Positions 37,049 through 47,361 of a stretch of DNA of 62,311 nucleotides are shown one piece after another. The stretch spans positions 1 to 62,311 of the forward strand of contig JAXMBX010000029.1 in the NCBI GenBank assembly GCA_046349635.1. Direction: 5' to 3'. Numbering within the stretch: position 1 is the first letter of the stretch; each line of letters opens with the position of its first letter. A program made the position numbers and the translations under genes. Under the pieces are notes generated by a model, which was not told where the DNA came from, ran no database searches, and worked only from the letters and a program-made list of their open reading frames with translations. This DNA comes from JAXMBX01 sp046349635. Its GTDB lineage: Bacteria > Planctomycetota > Planctomycetia > Planctomycetales > Planctomycetaceae.

Positions 37049-39310
37049 ATGGCTGTGTCCCGAAAAGTGTGCTGGAAGAGGGGATTGCTGATCCTGCTTG
37101 CAGGAGTCGTTACAGCGGGTTCGTTTTTCCGATGCGACGCGAGTGAAGCTGCCGAGAAAACGGCGGATTTCTTCGTGTCGCCACAAGGAAGGGATCAGTG
37201 GACCGGTCGGCCTGTCGGTCCGAATCAAGCGGCCACGGACGGTCCGTTTGCATCGGTGGCCCGCGCCCGGGATGCCGTTCGCCAGTTGCGCAAGACGTCT
37301 TCACAAAAAGAATTCCTGATCCAAGTGCAGGGCGGGGTGTACCGGCTCAGTGAGACGCTGGTGTTCGGTCTCGAAGACTCTGCCCCGACGGGGGGACGCA
37401 TCGTTTACAGCAGCGCTCCCGGGGAGAAAGTGGTCTTCAGTTCTGGAGTTCCGATCAAGGGATGGCGCAAGTTGCAGGAGTTTCCGGCAGAACTACCGGA
37501 AGTGGCCCGGGGCAACGTCTGGGTGGCGGATCTCCCGGCCGAGTGTCAGCAATGCTTCAGCCTGTTCGACGGAGAGGAGCGTTTGGAAAGGGCGCGCGGT
37601 CCGGGATTCTCTCCCCCTGCCGTGGTGCAGAAGGGGGGAAGTCCCGCGAATCGAATTTCATTTCCGACGGGAGCGCTCCGCCAGCGGTCGGATCTGGCCG
37701 GGGCTGAATTGCGGGTGATTCCCACTGCGGACTATGAGATGTCGCTGTTGCCTCTGGCGACCGTGGACGAAGCGGCGGGAGTCGCGACGACGATCGTTCC
37801 CGCGTCACGCCCGATGGGAGCGGTCAAGTTCTATCCGATTTGCGCGTGGGCGGAGAACGTCCTTGCCGTTCTCGATGAGCCGGGGGAGTGGGTCTTCAAT
37901 CCGAAAGAACGTCGGATCAATTATTGGCCGAAGGAGAAGGAACCCGGAGATGAGATTGTCGTTCCTCGGCTGCATGAACTGCTCCGCGTGGAGGGGAAGA
38001 TCGACTACGATGGCCCGCAGGATACGCCTGTCATGGGGCTGACGTTTCGAGGGGTGACCTCGAACATGTGGAACGTCTCCCCTGGCATGGGCAGACCGGC
38101 TGGGGGCTGCAGCATCACTGGGAGGATGTTTGACCGTCCCTCGGGGGTGGTTCGTTTTCGAGGGGCGGAGGATTGTGCGCTGGAAGGGTGTCGCATCACC
38201 GCGGCGAGCGGAACCGGAGTGCGGCTGGATCTGCACTGCCGCAAAAATCGGATCGTAGACAACGAAATCAGTCACGTCGGACAGGTGGGGGTGTTGCTCG
38301 CCGGTTACGGACCGGGGACGAAAGACGTCAACCGGAATAACGAGGTCTGCAACAACTGGATTCATCACACGGGCGAGATCTACTGGGCCTCTCCCGGTCT
38401 GATGGTCTGGCAGAGTGGCGAGAACAAAATCTGCCGTAATCTGATCCACAACACGCCCTACAGCGGTGTGACCGTCAGCGGACGGCAAGCCTGGGTCCGG
38501 GAGAATGTCACCTCGGATGGCGCCCGGACTGTTCGTTGGGCGGAAGTGGGCGATCCCAAAGATTCGATTGAGTGGGAACCGCGGGAGAGATTTCTGCACG
38601 GTCGCAAGAATCTTGTGGAAGGGAACGACATCCACCACGTGATGGAAGTGATGGGGGACGGGGACGGGATCTATATTTCGGGTACGGGTGGAGGAAATCT
38701 GATTCGAGGGAACCATATCCACGATTGCACGAGCGATCACCTGGGGGACGGAATCCGCTGTGACGATTTTCAGCAGGGAGTGACGATCGAGAAAAATGTC
38801 ATCCACAACATCCGTTGCGTGGGGCAGGGGATCTGCAGCAAGGGGCAGAATCACATCCTGAACAACATCATCGCGGACCTGAAGCCGAGTGGGTTGCCGA
38901 TCCGTCCGGAGCGGATCAAGCGGGGTTACATCGGCCTGGTGGTCAATCCGGTCACCGGCTCCAAGATTCAGCGGAATATTGTCGCCAACTCCGGGGGCAA
39001 TTTTCCGCTGTATGTGCAGCACCGGCTCTATGGGCAGGGGGGAGAGCCGCGCTTGAGGGATTGCGACGCGGACTTCAATCTCTATTTCTGCGACAACGAA
39101 CCGCAACTCGTTCCGAAGCACCTCGCGACGGAGCGGGCGTTGGGAGTGGAGAAGCACAGCGTCGACGCGGATCCGTTATTCGTGGATCGGGCAAAGGGGG
39201 ATCTGCGGCTCAAGCCGGAATCCCCGGCGTGGAAGCTGGGCTTTGAGGCGATCGACATGACACAAATCGGACTGCTGCCGGGGCATCCGTATTTCGGGAA
39301 GTTGGAATAG
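37049..39310 (+). CDS. Secreted right-handed beta-helix protein (glycan-active candidate)
   Basis: A 753-residue exported protein; the ATG at 37049 gives a good signal peptide (RGLLILLAGVVTAGSFFRC). The N-terminal ADFFVSPQGRDQWTGR block and ARDAVRQLRKTS are typical of parallel beta-helix glycan-active enzymes, resembling GH141-type proteins. A jelly-like insert (about 130-330) is followed by a beta-helix of Asn-rich rungs: GCRITAASGTGV, NRIVDNEISHVGQVGV, NNEVCNNWIHHTGEI, NKICRNLIHNTPYSGV and NLVEGNDIHHVMEV. An active-site guess is not possible. It is divergent from mgtA and converges with the aldo/keto reductase. A role in plant or algal polysaccharide breakdown is inferred. Confidence 0.85.
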   Translation: MAVSRKVCWKRGLLILLAGVVTAGSFFRCDASEAAEKTADFFVSPQGRDQWTGRPVGPNQAATDGPFASVARARDAVRQLRKTSSQKEFLIQVQGGVYRLSETLVFGLEDSAPTGGRIVYSSAPGEKVVFSSGVPIKGWRKLQEFPAELPEVARGNVWVADLPAECQQCFSLFDGEERLERARGPGFSPPAVVQKGGSPANRISFPTGALRQRSDLAGAELRVIPTADYEMSLLPLATVDEAAGVATTIVPASRPMGAVKFYPICAWAENVLAVLDEPGEWVFNPKERRINYWPKEKEPGDEIVVPRLHELLRVEGKIDYDGPQDTPVMGLTFRGVTSNMWNVSPGMGRPAGGCSITGRMFDRPSGVVRFRGAEDCALEGCRITAASGTGVRLDLHCRKNRIVDNEISHVGQVGVLLAGYGPGTKDVNRNNEVCNNWIHHTGEIYWASPGLMVWQSGENKICRNLIHNTPYSGVTVSGRQAWVRENVTSDGARTVRWAEVGDPKDSIEWEPRERFLHGRKNLVEGNDIHHVMEVMGDGDGIYISGTGGGNLIRGNHIHDCTSDHLGDGIRCDDFQQGVTIEKNVIHNIRCVGQGICSKGQNHILNNIIADLKPSGLPIRPERIKRGYIGLVVNPVTGSKIQRNIVANSGGNFPLYVQHRLYGQGGEPRLRDCDADFNLYFCDNEPQLVPKHLATERALGVEKHSVDADPLFVDRAKGDLRLKPESPAWKLGFEAIDMTQIGLLPGHPYFGKLE

Positions 39311-39319
39311 GGGAGCAGA

Positions 39320-40084
39320 TCAGAGACCGGCTGCGATGCGCACATTCTCCGTCAGATGGTTCAGGGAGAGGCCTCCCAGAACCAGGCTGGTGACTCCGGG
39401 TGTGTTCAGGACGAAGGGAATCGCCTCTGCCGGGGGAAGGTGTCCTGCGGCCAGTCCCTTCTTGATGAACACCCCGACTCCCTTTCGCGAGGCTTCGGCG
39501 ATGACGGAGGCGTGCGATTGATCCTGTGAGTGGTATTCCACCATCAGGAGGTCCGCCCATTCGAGGGCTTGGGTGGCGGCTGCTACTGTTTTTCCGGAGA
39601 AGCCGATCGCCTGGATGTCGCCGGCGTCTTTCAACTGCTGCAGTGTTTCGACCACGGGCGTTTCGTTGAGAACTTTCAGGTCTTCCGCCGGGGCGTGAAT
39701 CAAGACGATGTCCAGGACATTGGTCTGCAGCCGTTGCAGGCTGCGGGCGATGCTCGTTCGAATTCCGGCCGCGGTGAAATCGTAGGTGGAAGTCCTGTTC
39801 TCAAAAGTTTCGCCGACTTTGGTGCTCAGCAGAAATTCGGAACGGCGTGTGCGCAGATGCCGTCCGATCCGCTCCTCGCTGAGGCCGTATGCGGGGGCGG
39901 TGTCGATGAGGTTGATCCCTAGGTCGAGGACTCCGTTGAGGAGTCGGGCCGTGGTCTGTTCATCCGGGAGATCGTATGGCTGCGGGTACTTGATCTTTTC
40001 GTTTCGCCCGATCTTGAACGCCCCCAATCCGAGCGGGCTGACCTGCAGGCCGGTGTGTCCCAGCGATCGGGGGATCATGATCAA
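39320..40084 (-). CDS. Aldo/keto reductase
   Basis: A 254-residue cytoplasmic NADPH-dependent reductase of the aldo/keto family (TIM barrel). The catalytic tetrad can be placed: D61 and Y66 (IDTAPAYGLSE), K89 (STKVGE) and H130 (VLIHAPA). It starts 4 bases after the stop of the FAD oxidoreductase (40089), so they form a two-gene operon. The physiological substrate is unknown; the family covers sugars, keto acids and carbonyls. Somewhat short for the family (300+ residues is common), with a compact C terminus lacking a long loop. Confidence 0.92.
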   Translation of the reverse strand: MIMIPRSLGHTGLQVSPLGLGAFKIGRNEKIKYPQPYDLPDEQTTARLLNGVLDLGINLIDTAPAYGLSEERIGRHLRTRRSEFLLSTKVGETFENRTSTYDFTAAGIRTSIARSLQRLQTNVLDIVLIHAPAEDLKVLNETPVVETLQQLKDAGDIQAIGFSGKTVAAATQALEWADLLMVEYHSQDQSHASVIAEASRKGVGVFIKKGLAAGHLPPAEAIPFVLNTPGVTSLVLGGLSLNHLTENVRIAAGL

Positions 40085-40088
40085 GTCC

Positions 40089-41318
40089 TCAGGCCGCGGC
40101 TCGACTCGACTGTCGCCACGGGATCCAGTCCGTCAAGGTTTCCCAGGGTGGGAGAGCCACCGCGGGACGGGCGAAACCATCCAGTGCCTGGGATTGCTCC
40201 AGCGGCTTCGGACGCAGCGATCCCAGTTTGACGCAAATGGCATCGACAAGCTGCGGAACCAGGACCAGTTTTGTGGGCCAGGCGGTCAGGATGTTTTTCT
40301 CCTGCAGGATTCGGTACGAGTCGGGGCGTTTCCCCAATAAAGTCGCGCCTTCCGCACGATTCGCCCAATAGCTGGACCACTCTGTTCCCAGTAAAGAGAG
40401 GTGGGGCATGACATGGGAGATTTCCGCCTGGCAGCGGTGGATCACCTCGTCGGCGCTCATCGAGACGCCATCTTCGGCGATCTGTCCCCCCACTTGCCAA
40501 ATGCGTCGCCCTGTAGAGTCCTGGGCCGATGTGATCGAGACGCGCGTGTGGGAGCCTTCGACGCAGTGGCCGTAGAATTCGGGGAGGTTGCCCCGTATCT
40601 GGACCATGTGCAAAGGGCGGAGTTGCATCTGAGCCGAATCGAAGCCGAGTCTTTCCCGCAATGCCCCATTTCCGGATCCAGCGGCGAGGACGACCTGATC
40701 GGGGCGGATCGACAATTCGTGGGCGGGATTCTCCGGGTTCTGAATACCAACGCTTTCGACGGTGCCATGTTCCAACTGGTGAAATTTCAGGCCATGCACA
40801 GGATCGATTTTGAGCAGGTGGTGCGCATTGCGCGCGGCGAGAGATTGAATCAGCGAACTGGGAGAAATGATCTGCTCATCCACCCGCAGGACGATTCCCC
40901 GGCAGCCGCGAAGAGGGAGAGGGTAGTCCTTTGCGGAGATGCGATGCGGCGTGACCCGCAGGCCGAGTTGGGCGCCGAGCAGTCCCAGCCTTGAGGAGGC
41001 GGATTCGGTTCCCCAGAGATGGAATGCTGAAGAACGAAGCTCGGTCCCGGTCAGATCGGGCTGCTGCCGTCCCCGCAGACAATCTTTCCACCGCAAGGGC
41101 ATTTCGCGGGCGGCCTTGGCGGCGGCAGTTGGAAGGCCATCGAGCATGTACTTCAGCCCGCTGTGGAGGATTCCCTGCGGGCAGACCGTTTGCCCCTGCC
41201 CGAGGTCAGTGGCTTCCAGCAGGAGAGCGGAAAGCCCGCGGCGTCGCACCTCATCGAGCAGCCAGAGACCAGCCGCTCCACCACCCAGAATCAACACATT
41301 TACCGAGAGTGCCTGCAT
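40089..41318 (-). CDS. FAD-dependent oxidoreductase (DAO/glycerol-3-phosphate dehydrogenase-like)
   Basis: A 409-residue flavoenzyme of the D-amino acid oxidase superfamily. The start is set at 41318, where the protein opens straight into the FAD-binding motif LILGGGAAGLWLLDEV; the longer frame to 41612 crosses the dispersed repeat and has no sense. A conserved GQTVCPQGILHSGLKY block and LAAGSGNGALRERL follow. The substrate is unknown: glycine, sarcosine, 2-hydroxyacids and glycerol-3-phosphate are typical of this family. Its 3' end is 4 bases before the aldo/keto reductase start, so they share a transcript. Its start is 327 bases from lutA, which runs the other way. Confidence 0.9.
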   Translation of the reverse strand: MQALSVNVLILGGGAAGLWLLDEVRRRGLSALLLEATDLGQGQTVCPQGILHSGLKYMLDGLPTAAAKAAREMPLRWKDCLRGRQQPDLTGTELRSSAFHLWGTESASSRLGLLGAQLGLRVTPHRISAKDYPLPLRGCRGIVLRVDEQIISPSSLIQSLAARNAHHLLKIDPVHGLKFHQLEHGTVESVGIQNPENPAHELSIRPDQVVLAAGSGNGALRERLGFDSAQMQLRPLHMVQIRGNLPEFYGHCVEGSHTRVSITSAQDSTGRRIWQVGGQIAEDGVSMSADEVIHRCQAEISHVMPHLSLLGTEWSSYWANRAEGATLLGKRPDSYRILQEKNILTAWPTKLVLVPQLVDAICVKLGSLRPKPLEQSQALDGFARPAVALPPWETLTDWIPWRQSSRAAA

Positions 41319-41475
41319 GTCTGACGTCTGCTCCGAAAAGAGTCCATTTTGGCGCGGGATTGTATGGGGAGGGGGACATTGCCACAAGATGAAAATGGGG
41401 CCTGGGCTGGTCCTAAAATCAGGCCAGATATCAACTTCACCTCCGTCGTTGCGAGATTCGGGGTGATTCCTTAGG

Positions 41476-41571
41476 CTAGAACGCGTCACGCTTTGGTGTC
41501 GCGTCAAAATCAAACTTTTTGCCGAGATTATCGCCGCGTCAGACGCTACACATAAAATTGGTGCGATCCAG
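41476..41571. repeat. Dispersed palindromic intergenic repeat, copy B
   Basis: 96-bp element with CTAGA at the left end and TGCGATCCAG at the right. It aligns with copy C at about three quarters identity by eye. Inner arms are TGTCGCG (41497-41503) and CGCGTCA (41535-41541, one mismatch), followed by GACGCTAC. It sits in the divergent promoter region between the FAD oxidoreductase and lutA. Confidence 0.8.
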
Positions 41572-41644
41572 GAGTCAGGAGTCGAAACAGGCTCCTGGCA
41601 CCCTCCCGACACCGTCCGGATTTACCCGCAAAGCAACGCGACTC

Positions 41645-42429
41645 ATGCCCTCCATCGGTTTGTTCATTCCCTGTTACATCGATCAGTTTTACCCGCAGGT
41701 GGGGCTGGCGACTGTTGAAGTGCTGGAACGGTTGGGAGTGCAGGTGGAATTCCCCGAGGCACAGACGTGTTGCGGCCAGCCGATGGCGAATACCGGCTGC
41801 ACTCAAGCGGCGGAACCGCTGGCCCGCCGATTCCTGGAGATCTTCGGCAAGTATGACGCCGTGGTTTGTCCTTCCGGAAGCTGCGTGGCGATGGTCCGGG
41901 CGCATTACCACGAATATTTCCACCACGATGAAGCATACGAACGGCTTCGCAGCCGGACGTATGAACTGTGTGAATACCTGACCGACGTGTTGCAGGTGAC
42001 GTCGCTGCCGATCAAGTTTCCGTACAAAGTGGGGCTGCATCAAAGTTGCCACGGGCTGCGGGAACTGCGATTGGGAAAGTGCAGCGAATTGATGGCCCCG
42101 GCGTTCAGCAAGCCCCGCTCGTTGCTGGAGTCCCTGGAAGGGATCGAATTGGTGAATCTGAGCCGGAATGACGAATGCTGCGGCTTTGGGGGGACGTTCG
42201 CCGTGAGCGAAGAGGCGGTCTCCTGCATGATGGGGCGAGACCGGGTGGCGGATCACCTGCATGCGGGGGCTGAGGTTATGACGGCGGTCGATATGTCCTG
42301 CCTGATGCACCTGGATGGGCTGATCCGCCGCGACAAGAAGCCGTTGCATGTGATGCACATCGCGGAGATCCTGGCGGGACGTCAACCTGGAGCGAAACTG
42401 GTTCCGCAACGGACGGGAGCGGAGACCGC

Positions 42430-42433
<4 letters not shown>
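41645..42433 (+). CDS. lutA: LutA/LldE-type lactate utilisation Fe-S protein
   Basis: A 262-residue iron-sulfur protein, first gene of the LutABC L-lactate oxidation complex. Two cysteine-rich CCG domains are evident: the pair of CCG motifs TCCGQPMANTGC (near residue 40) and ECCGFGGTFAVSE (near 175), each the signature of the CCG domain that binds an iron-sulfur cluster. The ATG at 41645 is preferred over the frame start at 41519, since the protein then begins SIGLFIPCYIDQFYPQ as in LutA. Its stop overlaps the lutB start by 4 bases (ATGA). LutABC oxidises L-lactate to pyruvate at the membrane. Confidence 0.94.
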
Positions 42434-43786
<1,353 letters not shown>

Positions 43787-43797
<11 letters not shown>

Positions 43798-44411
43798 CCG
43801 CGACGAGATCCTGCGTACGATTCGCACGCGGACGGTGCCGACGGCTCCCCTGCCGGAGCCGTTCAGCGCTGGTATTCGTTACGAAGATCCTCTCAAGCAG
43901 TTTTGCGAGGCGCTTGCCTTTGTGGGGGGGGCGTCGATCATCGTCCGCCACCTGGCGGCTGCCGATCAGGAACTGCGGAAGATTCCGGTGCTGGCGAACG
44001 CCAAAAAAGTCTGCTCGCTGGTACCGGGGCTCGGACAATCGAACGTGTCGCTCGATTCCATCGACGATCCGCATCTGCTGGAAGACGTGGATGTGGCGAT
44101 CCTGCCGGGAAAATTCGGCGTGGCGGAGAACGGGGCGATCTGGTTGCCGACGGCGTCGCTTCGCCAGCGGGTGCTCCCCTTCATCACGCAGCATCTCGTG
44201 CTGGTGATTCCCGCAGCGGAACTGGTCCATAACATGCACCAGGCCTACGAGAGCGGATTCAATTCCAGGGAGCGGGTTTCGCGCGTTCATTTCGGGGCCG
44301 TCCAAAACCGCCGACATTGAGCAGTCGCTTGTGATTGGCGCCCACGGGGCACGGAGCATGACTGCCGTGTTGTGTGAAGATTGTGCGGCCTTGCTTCCCT
44401 CCGCGTGGTGA
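43787..44411 (+). CDS. lutC: LutC/LldG-type lactate utilisation protein, one frameshift near 44270
   Basis: Third gene of the lut operon, about 207 residues. The frame starting ATGGCAAGTAGC carries SLVPGLGQSNVSLD, AILPGKFGVAENGAIW and VLVIPAAELVHNM. After IQAYESG it shifts: removing one G from the AGGGAGC run near 44270 restores NSRSGFRAFISGPS, then SLVIGAHGARSMTAVLCED and a stop at 44409-44411. The family length (about 210-240) fits. It converges with the giant fusion enzyme, with only one base between the two stops. LutC is a DUF162/LUD-domain protein of the lactate oxidase complex. Confidence 0.88.
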
Positions 44412-44412
44412 A

Positions 44413-47319
44413 TCAGTTCCGCGACTCCTGCACAACTTTCCGCCAGCAGGGGTAAGCCGTCTCGATCAGGGACTGGGGCCAGCCGCCGTACCATGCGGTT
44501 CCGGTCCGTCGCTCGCGGTCAATCTCCGCCAGGGCGTACTTTTTCACGCCGCTGCGGTCCGCGAAGATGGGGCGATTCGTGCCGATTTCATAATGCCGTG
44601 CCCAGATCGGCGGGGCGGTGGCATCTTGGACGACGACGAGGTCGAAATTCGTGGTGTGCCGTTCGTAGGCCGTCTTCGGCGCCTTGATTCTTTCCAGTCT
44701 GATGCCGTGGAGTTTCGTCTCTTTCATCCAGGTAATCGCGGCATCCACGGCGGAAACGACTTCCTGGCCGGGATGCGCCAACCGCATCAGGAATGAACAG
44801 ATGTGCGTGGTGTCTTGCGGGCAGATGGAGGCCAGCTCGAACGTGCGGGCACTGGCCGGGGCGTATGTCTGTTCGTCATGCTGCTGGCACCAGCCGGTCA
44901 GCTTGTCACCCACTCGGATCTGGCATTTCAGGATGCACTCCGTCCCCCGCGCAATTGCCTGTCGCGTTTTTTCACGACGTTCCGCGTCCAGCCAATTCCA
45001 TTGCGGCTGTTCCTCGTCGATGTCCTTCAGCACCCCCATGATCCCGATCATCACGCCATCATTGAAGGTGATGTGGGATGAATAGCTGGGGGTCGCATGG
45101 GGGTACCTCTGCGGAAACCCTCCATTCGGAAGCTGCGCGGCGAACATGTAATCCAAGCCACGCAGGCAGGCGTTTTTCCAGGCATCGTTTCCAGTCTGGG
45201 CATACGCCCGTGCCAGGTAATCGACCTGGGTGTGGGTGTTGTGATTGTCGAACGAGGTGTCGGTGTCGCCGCGCGTGGCGGCGACTTTCTGCTTTTGCTC
45301 CTCCGTCAGTATCGCGAGCATGTCGTAATCCTTCGGCCAGCCCCCGTTCTGACGCTGAAACAGGAGGATGTTACCGATGATTTCGTCAACTTGGGGCGGT
45401 GCATAGGCAGGCTGTTTCGGCAGGGGCTGGATGACGCGCGTCTCGCTCCGGATGTGTCGCCAATGGCTCGCGCTGTCCGAAAAACCGCTCGTGTCAATGG
45501 CTTGCTGCTGAACGACGGCACGTCCGCGCTTCACGAGAGCGACCCAATCCAGATTCGGGTCGCTGGGGGGAGCCCCAAGTTCCCGTTTCGCACCCCCGGT
45601 GATTTTGACCGCCGGGCCGATAAATTCCCCGGTCCGCGGGTTGTACCATTTCAGCTCCGCGGTACCGTTCAGCTCCGTCAGATCGAGCGTCCCTGTCGCG
45701 GAAGCGGTCGGGAAATAAATCGCATACACTTCCCCCCGCTTGGCGAAGACCTGCGGGCCGAGGGGGATCGTTTTCTTCTTGCCGACACCGAGCGGCATGG
45801 TCGCGGCCCCTTCCGACAATCCATCCGCCGGAGACATTTCCCAGAAGGGGAGGTTTTCTTCCATAAACTTGCGGGCGTACCACAGGTAGCGCCAGAGCTT
45901 CTCCCGCTCCGGCGTCTTGAAGCTGTCGGTTCGCAGCAGATCGTCGTGAATGAATTCGATGATCCCACCCGACAGATACGTCGGCCAGATCTTTTCCTTG
46001 CGGTGTCCCTCCGCATCATCCACAGGGATGTGCGACGCGCGCTGGCCCCGATCGAGCGTGAATTCATCCAGGCTGACGGGGAGCGGCCGTCCCGCCTTCT
46101 CGGTCTCTCGCCAGATGTCCTCCGTCACCTGATGGATCGGGCGCTGGTTGAGCTGGATCGAAGTCATCGAAAACCGATTGTCGCCGTAAGTAAATCGCAG
46201 TTTCTCGACGGGGTCTCCAGCCGTGTGGACCGTAATCGGATGGTGATACGGATCGACCGCCAGAATGTAATCCGCGAACGCCCGGATCCGCTCGGGGCCG
46301 AAATCGAATTGCAGGTTGTATTCCTCGCACAGGTTCCACTGCATCGCCAGGTGATGGCCGAAACGGGAGATCATTTCCCGGTAATACAGTTTCCGCTCGG
46401 TCCCGAGTTCCCCCTCATCGAGTTCGCGTTTGTTTTCCTGTTCCGCTTCGTTGAAAACGACGTGCAGGTAGATTCCGAGTCGTTCGGCGTGAGTGAAGAC
46501 CTTTTCCCATTGGGCGAGCTTGGCGACGTCGAAATGCAGATTTTCATTCTTCGCATCGCCCCTGGGATTGATCGGTCCCAGCCAGGGCCAGACATCTTTG
46601 CCGTCCCCGCCGATGTTCATCGTCAGGAAGTAAATACTGTTGACGTGTTCCCTGGCGAGATAGTTCAGCGCACCGATGATCGCGCGACCCTTGCCGTTGT
46701 CCCAGTCGGGGTCACCTTCACGCCAGTCCTCCGCATGCGCGGCGTATTTGTGCCTGGGAGGGGTGTTCACGAAGCCTTCGTATCCCAGGAAATCCTCCGG
46801 CTCGTCCGTCCCGCCTCGAATCCAATACGGTCCTTCACGAAATTTGAGGTAGTGCTTGCCGACATATTCGAGTCGTCCCCATTTGAGAAAACCGGGGGCC
46901 TTGGGGTCGCGCGGAGCGACCGAGAATTCCCCCTTCGAGTCAGGAAGATCGACCGCTGTCCCCGCATCGGGATTGGTGTCGATTGCGACCTTGTCTCCTC
47001 TTCGGAGATGGACGTCATAGGTCCACTTCCCCGCGGCATCGGGAGAAAAACGGACTCGCCACGCTTTTCCCCTGGGGCCGCCGGTCCCGTCCCCGTCGAA
47101 GAAACCGGGGACGTTGTAGCGTTGCCCCTGCGGACCGGTGAATGTCACCTGCAATCGGAGGTCCAGAAACGGATTCGGGGCATTGTCGGTGATCGCCGCG
47201 TCCGGCCCCTCGAATGTGAACTCCAGGGGCTGCCAGGCGACTTTCTCGCCCACCGGCCGAGGCTCTCCCCAGGCCACGCTCAGACTGAGACAAACGACCG
47301 CGACGCAATATTTCAACAT
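44413..47319 (-). CDS. Secreted multidomain fusion: DUF5060/TIM-barrel glycosidase-like + family 10 pectate lyase
   Basis: A 968-residue exported protein. Signal peptide 1-18 (VCLSLSVAWG). Residues ~28-115 are a DUF5060-like beta domain; ~120-520 read as a TIM barrel similar to DUF4038/GH140 glycosidases (FREGPYWIRGGTDEP, HVVFNEAEQENK, PVSLDEF); ~525-610 match a putative collagen-binding-like beta domain (FAKRGEVYAIYFPTA). Residues ~617-968 are a family 10 pectate lyase (PL10): QNGGWPKDYDM, SFDNHNTHTQVDYLARAY, LPNGGFPQRYPHATP, GWCQQHDEQTYAPA, WARHYEIGTNRP, with the conserved Arg and acidic residues. It thus combines a glycosidase-like and a pectin-cleaving lyase in one chain. It lies downstream of the sugar-acid operon on the same strand. 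Confidence 0.88.
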   Translation of the reverse strand: MLKYCVAVVCLSLSVAWGEPRPVGEKVAWQPLEFTFEGPDAAITDNAPNPFLDLRLQVTFTGPQGQRYNVPGFFDGDGTGGPRGKAWRVRFSPDAAGKWTYDVHLRRGDKVAIDTNPDAGTAVDLPDSKGEFSVAPRDPKAPGFLKWGRLEYVGKHYLKFREGPYWIRGGTDEPEDFLGYEGFVNTPPRHKYAAHAEDWREGDPDWDNGKGRAIIGALNYLAREHVNSIYFLTMNIGGDGKDVWPWLGPINPRGDAKNENLHFDVAKLAQWEKVFTHAERLGIYLHVVFNEAEQENKRELDEGELGTERKLYYREMISRFGHHLAMQWNLCEEYNLQFDFGPERIRAFADYILAVDPYHHPITVHTAGDPVEKLRFTYGDNRFSMTSIQLNQRPIHQVTEDIWRETEKAGRPLPVSLDEFTLDRGQRASHIPVDDAEGHRKEKIWPTYLSGGIIEFIHDDLLRTDSFKTPEREKLWRYLWYARKFMEENLPFWEMSPADGLSEGAATMPLGVGKKKTIPLGPQVFAKRGEVYAIYFPTASATGTLDLTELNGTAELKWYNPRTGEFIGPAVKITGGAKRELGAPPSDPNLDWVALVKRGRAVVQQQAIDTSGFSDSASHWRHIRSETRVIQPLPKQPAYAPPQVDEIIGNILLFQRQNGGWPKDYDMLAILTEEQKQKVAATRGDTDTSFDNHNTHTQVDYLARAYAQTGNDAWKNACLRGLDYMFAAQLPNGGFPQRYPHATPSYSSHITFNDGVMIGIMGVLKDIDEEQPQWNWLDAERREKTRQAIARGTECILKCQIRVGDKLTGWCQQHDEQTYAPASARTFELASICPQDTTHICSFLMRLAHPGQEVVSAVDAAITWMKETKLHGIRLERIKAPKTAYERHTTNFDLVVVQDATAPPIWARHYEIGTNRPIFADRSGVKKYALAEIDRERRTGTAWYGGWPQSLIETAYPCWRKVVQESRN

Positions 47320-47361
47320 GCATTACTCCCTGCGAAATTTCATTCCGTGGACAGGATCACG

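Noticed and set aside
41319..41612. N-terminal extension of the FAD oxidoreductase
   Set aside because: It would cross the dispersed repeat and gives no sensible protein; the FAD motif begins right at the 41318 start.
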